NCBI GenBank assembly: GCA_040755915.1
Contig: JBFLWM010000004.1
Coordinates: 101,175 to 165,174, forward strand
Length of the DNA stretch: 64,000 nucleotides
Source of the DNA: Sulfurivermis sp040755915
GTDB taxonomy: Bacteria > Pseudomonadota > Gammaproteobacteria > Thiohalomonadales > Thiohalomonadaceae
Direction of reading: 5' to 3'
Shown here one piece after another: positions 42,387-50,169 of this stretch. How positions within the stretch are numbered: position 1 is the first letter of the stretch; each line of letters opens with the position of its first letter. The notes below the pieces were generated by a model. It saw nothing but the letters and a program-made list of their open reading frames with translations. It was not told where the DNA came from and searched no databases. A program made the translations under genes and the position numbers.

Positions 42387-44204
42387 ATGAGCCGCGACCT
42401 CTTCAGCAGCGAAATATCCCGCCATGTCTGGGACAGCAAATACCGTTATCGTGACGGTGCGCTGATTCATGATCAGACTGTCGCGGATACCTGGCGCCGT
42501 GTGGCCCTGGCGCTGGCGCGGCAGGAGCGCGGCGATGTGCATGGGTGGGAAGGCCGCTTCTACGCCACGCTGGACAATTTCCGTTTTCTGCCCGGCGGGC
42601 GCATCCTCGCCGGCAGCGGCACCGAGCGCAACGTCACCCTGTTCAACTGCTTCGTGATGGGGACCATCGAGGACTCCCTCGATGGCATTTTCGATGCCCT
42701 CAAGCAGGGGGCGCTGACCATGCAGCAGGGCGGCGGCGTCGGTTACGACTTCTCCACCCTGCGTCCGTCCGGCACGCTGACCCATCGTGCCGGCACCATT
42801 GCCTCCGGTCCGGTCTCCTTCATGCGCATCTGGGACAGCATGTGCGCCACCCTGCTGTCCACCGGTGCGCGGCGCGGCGCCATGATGGCCACCCTGCGCT
42901 GCGACCATCCCGATATCGAGCAATTCATCACCGCCAAGCAGGACCCGCGCGAGCTGCGTCATTTCAATCTCTCGGTGCTGGTCAGCGATGCCTTCATGCA
43001 GGCGGTGGAAGAAGGCGGTGACTGGCCGTTGCTGTTCCCCGTCGCAGCGCTGGATGGCGCTGAGGGCGAGGTGGTGATGCGTGCCTGGCCCGGCCATGAC
43101 GGCGAGGTCCCCTGTCGTGTCATCAAACGCATTCCGGCGCGGCAGTTATGGCAGCAGATCATGCGCGCCACCTACGACTATGCCGAGCCCGGCGTGCTGT
43201 TCATCGATCAGATCAACCGTGAGAACAATCTCTATTACCGCGAACGCATCACTGCCACCAATCCCTGCGGGGAGGTGCCGCTGCCGCCTTTCGGCGCCTG
43301 CAATCTCGGCTCGGTGAATCTCACGCGTTTCATTCGCGAACCGTTCACGCCCAACGCGCGTATCGACAGCGAGGCGCTGCGCGAGGCGGTGCAGGTGGCG
43401 GTGCGCCTGATGGACAACGTCATCGATGCCTCGCGCTTTCCGCTGCCGGAACAGGAGGCGCAGGCGCGCGGTACGCGGCGTCTTGGGCTGGGCATCACCG
43501 GCCTGGCCGATGCGCAACTCATGCTTGGCCTGCGCTATGACAGCGCGGAGGGCAGGACACTTGCGTCCAGTGTGATGCGTGAACTGCGCGACTGCGCCTA
43601 TCGTGCCTCGGTTGAACTGGCGCGTGAGAAGGGGGCCTTTCCATTTTTTGAGCGGGAGGCCTATCTGGCCGCGCCCTTTGTGCAACGCCTGCCGGCGGAT
43701 ATCCGTGACGGCATTGCGGCCCACGGTATCCGCAACAGCCATCTCACCGCCATTGCGCCTACCGGCACCATCAGTCTGCTGGCCGACAACATCTCCAGCG
43801 GCCTGGAGCCGGTGTTCGCCTGGTCCTATCGCCGTCGTCTGCTGGAACGTGACGGCCGCTATGGGGAGTACGAAGTGAGCGACCATGCCTGGCGCCTGTG
43901 GCGCGAGGTGCATGATGATGCTGTGTTGCCACCCTGCTTTGTCACCGCACTGGAACTGGAGCCGCAGACGCATCTCGCCATGCAGGCGGCACTGCAGCCG
44001 TATGTGGACAGTGCCATCTCCAAGACCATCAACATTCCCGCCGACTACCCCTTCGAGCAGTTTCAGTCCATCTACCGCGAGGCCCATCGCCTCGGTCTCA
44101 AGGGCTGCACCACCTTCCGCCCCAACCCGGTCACCGGTGCCATCCTGCAACCGCAGGAGCCGTCGGTCTCCCATTGCTGTTCCATCGAGCGCGAGGCCGA
44201 CTGA
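42387..44204 (+). CDS. nrdJ: Adenosylcobalamin-dependent ribonucleotide reductase (class II)
   Basis: A 605-residue B12-dependent ribonucleoside-diphosphate reductase, oxygen-independent. Visible: FLPGGRILAGSGTERNVTLF, QQGGGVGYDFSTLRPSG, GARRGAMMATLRCDHPDIE, the active-site TNPCGEVPLPPFGACNLGSV, and IAPTGTISLLADNISSGLEP. The C-terminal CC pair (HCCSIE) may be the redox-active cysteines. It is at the short end for NrdJ. The ATG at 42387 is preferred over upstream in-frame codons that lie inside a hairpin. No cobalamin riboswitch is seen before it. It may serve under low oxygen. Confidence 0.9.
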   Translation: MSRDLFSSEISRHVWDSKYRYRDGALIHDQTVADTWRRVALALARQERGDVHGWEGRFYATLDNFRFLPGGRILAGSGTERNVTLFNCFVMGTIEDSLDGIFDALKQGALTMQQGGGVGYDFSTLRPSGTLTHRAGTIASGPVSFMRIWDSMCATLLSTGARRGAMMATLRCDHPDIEQFITAKQDPRELRHFNLSVLVSDAFMQAVEEGGDWPLLFPVAALDGAEGEVVMRAWPGHDGEVPCRVIKRIPARQLWQQIMRATYDYAEPGVLFIDQINRENNLYYRERITATNPCGEVPLPPFGACNLGSVNLTRFIREPFTPNARIDSEALREAVQVAVRLMDNVIDASRFPLPEQEAQARGTRRLGLGITGLADAQLMLGLRYDSAEGRTLASSVMRELRDCAYRASVELAREKGAFPFFEREAYLAAPFVQRLPADIRDGIAAHGIRNSHLTAIAPTGTISLLADNISSGLEPVFAWSYRRRLLERDGRYGEYEVSDHAWRLWREVHDDAVLPPCFVTALELEPQTHLAMQAALQPYVDSAISKTINIPADYPFEQFQSIYREAHRLGLKGCTTFRPNPVTGAILQPQEPSVSHCCSIEREAD

Positions 44205-44317
44205 ATCCACCGTGCGTATGTGTTCCGCTGCAAACGGCGGTTTTGCCGGATGGCGACATGGAATAGATGGTGGTCGGGATGCATCTCACCTTCCAGTACA
44301 TGCAAGGGAGAGGGGGT

Positions 44318-44920
44318 ATGGCACAACACCAGCCGTTACCATTGCCGCGATACCGTTCGTGGGCGATATGTGTCCTGCTGCTGTCACTCGGGGTGGCCGC
44401 ACCAGTTCTGGCACAGGATGAAGGCAAGATCTGGGAAGGGTTGTTCAATTATCAGCAGAAAATGGCCAACCTCGGCAATGCCGAGGCACAGTACAAGCTG
44501 GCCGAAATGTATGCCCAGGGACAGGGTACCAGGGCCGATCCTGAGCAGGCCCGCCACTGGTACGAGGCGTCGGCGGGGCAGGGCTACGCACCGGCACAAC
44601 GCAAGCTGGCGGCACTTGCCAAAGGCGAGCCGATGGTAAATGCCGCAGCGGTGCCACCTGCCGCACCGGCTACACCGCAGCCATCCGCCTCACGGCAGGA
44701 ACTGGAGCAGGCAGAGCGGGAACGCCGTGCGTTGGAACAGGAGCTGGCCCGCAGCCGTGAAGAAATGCGCAAGCTGCAGGAGGAACAGGCGCGTCAGGCC
44801 GCTGCGCTGCAGAAGGCCGAACTGGAAAAGGATGAGGCCCGCCGCCGTCTCGCCGCCAAGGCCCTGCTCGAGGCGGAGATGAAGAAGCTGCGGGAGACGC
44901 CGCCGGCCTTCGACCAGTGA
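44318..44920 (+). CDS. Sel1-repeat, coiled-coil exported protein
   Basis: A 200-residue protein with a signal peptide (ICVLLLSLGVAAPVLAQD), one or two Sel1-type repeats (NLGNAEAQYKLAEMYAQG, then QARHWYEASAGQGYAPAQRK), a Pro/Ala-rich linker and a long charged coiled coil (about residues 130-195, with EELEQAERERRALEQEL-like heptads). GGGAGAGGGG precedes ATG 44318. Sel1 proteins usually act as scaffolds. Its partner is unknown. Confidence 0.82.
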   Translation: MAQHQPLPLPRYRSWAICVLLLSLGVAAPVLAQDEGKIWEGLFNYQQKMANLGNAEAQYKLAEMYAQGQGTRADPEQARHWYEASAGQGYAPAQRKLAALAKGEPMVNAAAVPPAAPATPQPSASRQELEQAERERRALEQELARSREEMRKLQEEQARQAAALQKAELEKDEARRRLAAKALLEAEMKKLRETPPAFDQ

Positions 44921-45062
44921 TAATTTCGAAACGTGGTCGATAACTATCTGCGATGCGCCAAGGGCATCCTGCCGCCCCATCTATGAGCCGCATGCCTGGA
45001 CTGTTCCCGGAAGCTGTGGGTACATATTCGGGCCTGATAGGCGTTTCCCCCTCGCTGTTTTG

Positions 45063-45103
45063 TTGATCCAGATCAACACTATGCAGGAATTTCCTGATAT
45101 TAA
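45063..45103 (+). promoter_or_regulatory. FNR/Anr-type box and likely class II promoter
   Basis: TTGATCCAGATCAA (45063-45076) is a perfect TTGAT-N4-ATCAA FNR site. A -10-like sequence (GATATT/TATTAA, 45096-45103) lies about 31 bases from its centre, the spacing of an FNR class II promoter. The ATPase gene starts at 45230. The rest of the 309-base gap (44921-45229) is AT-richer than the flanks, has another -10-like TATATT at 45121, and holds no recognisable gene. Confidence 0.65.
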
Positions 45104-45229
45104 GCTTTGAATTCATCAGGTATATTCCCTTCCAGTTCATTATTGCCGGTCATTTGTATGCCGTGAGACAGCATGTCTTGCGGACCTGAGTGACAACACC
45201 CATGGCAATCACAAAGGGAATTTGTCGAG

Positions 45230-47386
45230 ATGAATGAAGGAATCGATGCGCTTGTCGGGTGCCGGCAGGAAAACGATAGCGGTCTCACCGCACTGCTTGT
45301 CCTGCTCAAGGTGTTGGGAATCCCCGCGACGAAGGACGACCTGCTTCACAAATCAGGGAAACACGAGAACCTCGCTGTTTCCGACATTCTGTTTCTCGCC
45401 AGAGACCATCTTGGTCTGCGCGCAAAGCAGCGGACGGTCCGCATTCAGCACCTGAACCGTTACCCGCTGCCGGCCATTGCCCAAATGAATGACGGGCGAT
45501 TTGTCGTTTTGGCCAAGGCAGAGGCCGATTTCGTGATAGTGCAGGAGTCGGATAAGCCCACCCCGGAGAAGTTGGCCACGGACGACTTCCTGGCGAATTT
45601 CTCCCGTCGCCTGATCTTCATCGGTGAACAGCACGGCAGGGAGCATCACGACGCCATCCGCCATTTCGGCCTGCGCTGGTTCTTCGCCGAGTTCTTTCAT
45701 GACAAATTCCTCGGCGGGCAGGTGATGCTGTCGGCGTTTATCGCCCAGATATTTGCGTTAGTGACACCACTGTTCACGATGGTGATCATCGACAAGGTAT
45801 TCAGTTCCAGCGGTGTCAGCACCCTGGAGGTGCTGATCATTGGACTTTTCATCATTGCATTATTTGATTTTCTTATTAATACCTTTCGCCGCTATCTGGT
45901 ACATCACCTCTCCAACAAGATCGATGTGGTTCTGGTGGCGCGCCTGTTCCGTCATCTGACGCGTTTGCCGATGGCCTTTTTTTCAGGCCGTCAGACGGGT
46001 GATACCGTGGCCCGGCTGAAGGAAGTCGAGGGCATCCGCAGCTTCATAACCGGCAGTGCCTTGATGGCCATAATCGATTTTCCCTTTACCTTCGTCTTTC
46101 TTGCGGTAATGTTTCTGTTCAGTCCGCCGCTGACCGGGATCGTGTTCGTCGCGCTGTTACTGTCATTCGGCCTGTATGGTTTGGCCGGTCCGGCTTTGAA
46201 GGATGCGTTACAAAGAAAGTTTGTCCAGGGGACCGATTCCCAGTCGTTCCTGATCGAGGCGGTCGGTGCGATGGAGACCATCAAGGCCACTGCGGTGGAA
46301 CCGCAGATGCACCGGCAGTGGGAAAATCATCTGGTGACCCAGTCACGCTATAACGCTGCGGTAGAACACCTGTCAGGCCATCTGACGCACTTGGCAGGCC
46401 TGATCAACAAGCTGACCGTGGCACTGTGTCTTTGGATCGGCGCGGTCGCGGTATTGGATGGCTCCATGACCGCCGGCCAGCTCATCGCCTTCAATATGCT
46501 GGTGGGTCGTGTAATGGGACCGGCCCAGCGTATTGCCCAATTGCTGCATCAATTGCACCAGATCCGCATTTCAGTAAAGCGCGTCGCCGATATCTTCGAT
46601 ACGCCACAGGAGCCGGCACTGCATGCCGCACGTTCCAGCCTGCCGAGTTTGAAAGGTCGCGTCACACTGGAACGCGTCAGCTTCCAGTATGCACCGGATG
46701 CGCCATTCATCCTGCAGGACGTCAATCTGGACATTCCCCAAGGCCAGGTTGTCGGCATCGTCGGTCGTTCCGGCGCCGGAAAAACGACTTTGCTGCGTCT
46801 GTTGCAACGCCTGTACCTGCCCAGTAAGGGCCGCCTGTATATCGATGGAATCAATCTCGCCGAAATTGACCCCTCCTGGCTGCGCCGCAACATTGGCGTG
46901 GTGCTGCAGGAAACCCTGCTGCTGAATCGTTCCATCCGGGATAACATCGCACTTGCCAACCCAGCCGCGCCCATGGAGCGGGTCGAAGCGGCGGCACACT
47001 TGGCCGGTGCGGATGAATTTATCCGTGCGCTGCCCAAGGCTTACGATACCGTCGTCGGTGAGCGCGGCGCCCTGCTCTCCGCCGGGCAGCGCCAACGCAT
47101 CGCCCTGGCCCGTGCCCTGTTAACCGATCCGAAAATCCTGATCCTGGATGAAGCCACCAGTGCCCTCGATTACGAATCTGAACGCCAGGTGCAGGACAAT
47201 ATGCGCCGCATCTGTGAGGACCGTACGGTGTTTATCGTCGCCCATCGTCTCTCCAGCCTGCGCATCGCCGATCGCATCCTGACCCTGGAAAACGGGCATG
47301 TCATCGAGGACGGTCGTCCCGATGAGTTGTTGAAGGGAAAAGGCCGCTTTGCCGCCCTTTATGCCCTGCACGGCGTAGCCGGCTAA
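45230..47386 (+). CDS. Type I secretion ABC transporter (HlyB/RtxB-like)
   Basis: A 718-residue inner-membrane exporter. The N-terminal C39-like domain (1-135) is inactive: the catalytic Cys position reads DSG (Ser17) and the His is replaced (GRFVVL), as in HlyB. Six-helix membrane region at about 155-440 (VMLSAFIAQIFALVTPLFTM, VLIIGLFIIALFDFLINTF). The nucleotide-binding domain has Walker A GRSGAGKTTLL, signature LLSAGQRQR and Walker B ILILDEATSALD. It exports RTX proteins with C-terminal signals. It is first of an operon with the HlyD gene, with the giant RTX protein as likely cargo. No TolC gene is in the window. Confidence 0.95.
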   Translation: MNEGIDALVGCRQENDSGLTALLVLLKVLGIPATKDDLLHKSGKHENLAVSDILFLARDHLGLRAKQRTVRIQHLNRYPLPAIAQMNDGRFVVLAKAEADFVIVQESDKPTPEKLATDDFLANFSRRLIFIGEQHGREHHDAIRHFGLRWFFAEFFHDKFLGGQVMLSAFIAQIFALVTPLFTMVIIDKVFSSSGVSTLEVLIIGLFIIALFDFLINTFRRYLVHHLSNKIDVVLVARLFRHLTRLPMAFFSGRQTGDTVARLKEVEGIRSFITGSALMAIIDFPFTFVFLAVMFLFSPPLTGIVFVALLLSFGLYGLAGPALKDALQRKFVQGTDSQSFLIEAVGAMETIKATAVEPQMHRQWENHLVTQSRYNAAVEHLSGHLTHLAGLINKLTVALCLWIGAVAVLDGSMTAGQLIAFNMLVGRVMGPAQRIAQLLHQLHQIRISVKRVADIFDTPQEPALHAARSSLPSLKGRVTLERVSFQYAPDAPFILQDVNLDIPQGQVVGIVGRSGAGKTTLLRLLQRLYLPSKGRLYIDGINLAEIDPSWLRRNIGVVLQETLLLNRSIRDNIALANPAAPMERVEAAAHLAGADEFIRALPKAYDTVVGERGALLSAGQRQRIALARALLTDPKILILDEATSALDYESERQVQDNMRRICEDRTVFIVAHRLSSLRIADRILTLENGHVIEDGRPDELLKGKGRFAALYALHGVAG

Positions 47387-47396
47387 GGAGAGCGCC

Positions 47397-48752
47397 ATGA
47401 GCCGCGGGAATGCTTTCATCGACCGCATCACCCACCACCTCTACGAACCGGAGTACAGGCCCGGCATCCAGGGGATACTGGAAAGCCATCCGCGTGCCCT
47501 TGTCTGGGCCGTGCCTGTCACCATCAACGTTCTGGTCATTGTCCTGATCCTGTGGCTGGCCTTCTCACACATTGATGTGATTTCCCCGGCCCAAGGCAGG
47601 ATTATCCCCAACAGCCGCATGCAGCTCATCCAGTCCAAGGAGATAGGTGTGGTCGAGGCCATCCTGGTCAAGGATGGTGACCACGTCCAACAGGGGCAAT
47701 TGCTGCTGCAACTGCGTGGAACTGACGCCCAGGCGGATGTCGGTCGCCTGCAAAACGCGGTGTATACCCTGCGCGCCAAGCGTATGCGCCTTAGCGCGCT
47801 GGAGAATTACCTTACCAGCGGCAAGGCAAGCTTGGGCGGGGCTGAGGATATCCCGGATGAATACCTGCAGCAGGAACGCAGCCTGTTGGAGCGTGAACGG
47901 GCCAGTTATGACGGACAGTATCGGGGACTGAAAAGCAAGCTTGAAAGTGCGCAGGCCGAACGTAACGGCCTCAAGGCAGAAATCACCCGTCTGGAAAAAT
48001 TAATTCCGTATGCCGAAACGCGCAGGGATCGTAACAAGTCACTGGCGGAGCAGGGGCTGTTGTCACGCAACGAATACGATGTGGCAATGGAGGACTTGAT
48101 TTCCAAGGAGGAAGATTTACGCATAAAGCGCCATGCGTTCGACAAGACGGAAAGCGAGATTCGCATGGTGCGTGCCGAATTGAGCGGTCTGTCCGATAAC
48201 TTTCGTCGGGATATCGCCGATCAGCGGATCAGAACCGAACAGGAACTGACCGCAGGCGAAGCTGAGTTGAGCAAGGCGTTGAGTGAGCTGTCGGCACGCT
48301 ACCTGGTCGCACCGCTCGGCGGGATAGTGCACAACATGGCAGTGCACACCCCTGGCGGGGTGGTGCAATCGGGTCAGGTACTGATGCAAATTGTTCCGGA
48401 AAATAGCCCGCTGGAAGTCGAGGCGAAGGTACTTAACCGTGATGTCGGATTCGTAACGCCAGGTCAGAAGGTGAAAGTTAAGCTCGATGCCTTCCCGTTT
48501 ACCCGCTATGGCTACGTGGAAGGCGTGATAAAGCGCGTAGAGCAGGCATCGGTTCTGGATGAAAAGCTGGGTGATGTGTATCCCGCCGTGATCGAACTGG
48601 CCGACAATCAAATCAAGGCCGACGGGCGTTGGATTGGATTGCGAGCCGGCATGACCTGCGTTGTGGATGTTCGGGTCGGAGAAAGGCGCGTCATTGAATA
48701 TCTTCTATCACCTTTCTTCCGGTACAAGGATGAGGCACTACGTGAACGCTAA
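47397..48752 (+). CDS. Type I secretion membrane-fusion protein (HlyD family)
   Basis: A 451-residue periplasmic adaptor. A membrane helix at about 35-57 (WAVPVTINVLVIVLILWLAF) follows a short cytosolic tail. A lipoyl-like half-domain (IGVVEAILVKDGDHVQQGQLL), a long coiled-coil hairpin (about 110-280) and the beta-barrel part (YLVAPLGGIVHNMAVHTPGG, AKVLNRDVGFVTPGQKVKV) follow. It would bridge the ATPase to an outer-membrane channel. GGAGAG precedes the ATG, ten bases after the ATPase stop. Confidence 0.95.
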   Translation: MSRGNAFIDRITHHLYEPEYRPGIQGILESHPRALVWAVPVTINVLVIVLILWLAFSHIDVISPAQGRIIPNSRMQLIQSKEIGVVEAILVKDGDHVQQGQLLLQLRGTDAQADVGRLQNAVYTLRAKRMRLSALENYLTSGKASLGGAEDIPDEYLQQERSLLERERASYDGQYRGLKSKLESAQAERNGLKAEITRLEKLIPYAETRRDRNKSLAEQGLLSRNEYDVAMEDLISKEEDLRIKRHAFDKTESEIRMVRAELSGLSDNFRRDIADQRIRTEQELTAGEAELSKALSELSARYLVAPLGGIVHNMAVHTPGGVVQSGQVLMQIVPENSPLEVEAKVLNRDVGFVTPGQKVKVKLDAFPFTRYGYVEGVIKRVEQASVLDEKLGDVYPAVIELADNQIKADGRWIGLRAGMTCVVDVRVGERRVIEYLLSPFFRYKDEALRER

Positions 48753-48789
48753 TTCATGGGATGGCGAACGAGCCACTAGCGACCGCCCA

Positions 48790-49160
48790 TGCCGCCTGAA
48801 TCGAGACGCCGACGGCCTCGCCCGCTTCGAAGTCGGCCGCCGGGCCCCGGAGCCGGGCGCACCTTTCAACGGGGGATTCGACGCACGCTACCGCGTCACC
48901 GTGGTCCAGGCCCACGTCGACGGCATCATCAATACCATTCCCGGCGACACCCTGAGGGACGACTACAAGGCTCTTCTCACGAACAGCAGGCCAACGCCGC
49001 GGAACTCGCCCGCCTGCCCGGCGAACTGGACGCCTTGCGCAGCCAGCCACTCTCGACCTCCATCAACGCCGCCCCCGACCCAGACAGCGCAACGAAGGAA
49101 AAGGCGCGGCATGCCTTCGGCGATACCGGGGCGGATGTTGATGGTTCTGGTTGGTTGACC
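48790..49160 (+). pseudogene. Remnant of an RTX-protein gene
   Basis: This stretch is homologous to 53130-53450 of the giant RTX gene. Shared segments include VQAHVDGII and, after a one-base deletion near 48978, QANAAELARLPGELDALR. The frame is broken at that point: the reading shifts relative to the intact copy. Downstream the residue pattern GDTGADV resembles GGTGADDV at about 53985 of the intact gene, suggesting an internal deletion as well. No intact start or signal is present. It is the fossil of a second RTX gene or a by-product of recombination at the locus. Confidence 0.8.
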
Positions 49161-49280
49161 ATGCAGCTGCTGGCATGCTTGGCATGGCCCTCCACTAGGA
49201 AATCCCCGAGGGACATGCCTTGCATGGAAACAGGGTCAGCTATGGAATGCACCTTCTCTTTTTACTCATCTCTCAGCTGT

Positions 49281-49299
49281 TGCGCCGCAGAGCGGCGCA
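49281..49299 (+). other. Hairpin in front of the signal-peptide gene
   Basis: TGCGCCGC-AGA-GCGGCGCA, eight perfect base pairs with a three-base loop, ending 13 bases before the next start codon. It may end the upstream transcript or affect translation. Confidence 0.4.
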
Positions 49300-49312
49300 C
49301 CGGATATTTCCT

Positions 49313-50155
49313 ATGAAAACTTCCGCCATCGCATTTGTTATTTCACTTCTACTCTTGTTCGCCTGCGGGAATGCACTCGCCGCCGACTACACGCGGGAGA
49401 TTGACCGCAGCAAGATCGTCGCGCCGACGGACGAGGAGATGTTCGAGCGGTTTCTTGAGGTGGTGCGGGAGGGGACGATAGACCGCAAATACCTCGACGA
49501 AAAGCAGATTGCCTTTTCGGAACGGCTCAAGGAGGCGGCGCGCCGGGGGGAAGGAATCACGCTCATCAAGCCCATCGCCAGGAACCACGATTACTTTGCG
49601 CCGGAGTTTCAGAAGGCGCTGGATGAGGCGCGGCAGGGGCGGTGCGTGGAGTGGGCGATTCACCGTAGCGCACGTTTAGAGGGGTGGCAAGAAGAGGAGC
49701 TAAAACGGCTGCATCCAAATTGGACGAAGTCGCAGCGGATGGAGTTTGAGAACAAGAACGGGGAGGTAATGGTTCATCATTACGACTTCAAGTTGTATCA
49801 CGCCAACATAGATAACGAGTCAGTGAACGGTGATGAGTGGGTGTTTTATGGCGGCGGCCTGAATTATATAAATAATTTTCCAGGTCGCTATAAGGAGATT
49901 GGCGACTTCTTTGGTAGAGATTCACAATACATGATTCTTGATCTCAATAGATGTAAATATAGAGACAGGATGGTTATTGAAGATGTAGTCGGATCCGAAA
50001 CATTTTCTCCGTCTGGAAATATCACTGGCGTAATCGAGTTTGAGGGGAATGTGTATCTATTTGACGGGTATCGGTTGGGTAGAGGACGAATGTCGGTGTC
50101 TATTATGTCCAACCTTATACATCCCGTTGGCAAGTTTCGCTTGAGTGGAAAATAG
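49313..50155 (+). CDS. Exported protein of unknown family next to the giant RTX gene
   Basis: A 280-residue protein with a signal peptide (MKTSAIAFVISLLLLFACGN, cleavage near ALA-AD). Cys18 might be a lipoprotein Cys, but the lipobox is imperfect (LFAC). The mature part is charged and partly helical (FERFLEVVREGTIDRKYLDE, FQKALDEARQGRCVEWAIH) and then beta-rich (WVFYGGGLNYINNFPGRY, GVIEFEGNVYLFDGYRLG). Codon use becomes more AT-rich after 49680. No family is recognised. Its stop is 14 bases before the giant RTX start, so the two are likely co-expressed. Possibilities are an immunity protein against the muramidase domain or an assembly factor; both are inference. Confidence 0.7.
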   Translation: MKTSAIAFVISLLLLFACGNALAADYTREIDRSKIVAPTDEEMFERFLEVVREGTIDRKYLDEKQIAFSERLKEAARRGEGITLIKPIARNHDYFAPEFQKALDEARQGRCVEWAIHRSARLEGWQEEELKRLHPNWTKSQRMEFENKNGEVMVHHYDFKLYHANIDNESVNGDEWVFYGGGLNYINNFPGRYKEIGDFFGRDSQYMILDLNRCKYRDRMVIEDVVGSETFSPSGNITGVIEFEGNVYLFDGYRLGRGRMSVSIMSNLIHPVGKFRLSGK

Positions 50156-50169
50156 CAAGGAATGTCATC

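Noticed and set aside
45230..45630. Active C39 leader peptidase in the secretion ATPase
   Set aside because: The catalytic Cys is Ser17 and the His position is changed, so this is the inactive C39-like domain type that handles RTX cargo with uncleaved C-terminal signals.
48661..49158. Open frame after the HlyD gene as an intact gene
   Set aside because: It starts inside the HlyD gene, and its homology to the giant RTX protein shifts frame midway, so it was recorded as a pseudogene remnant.
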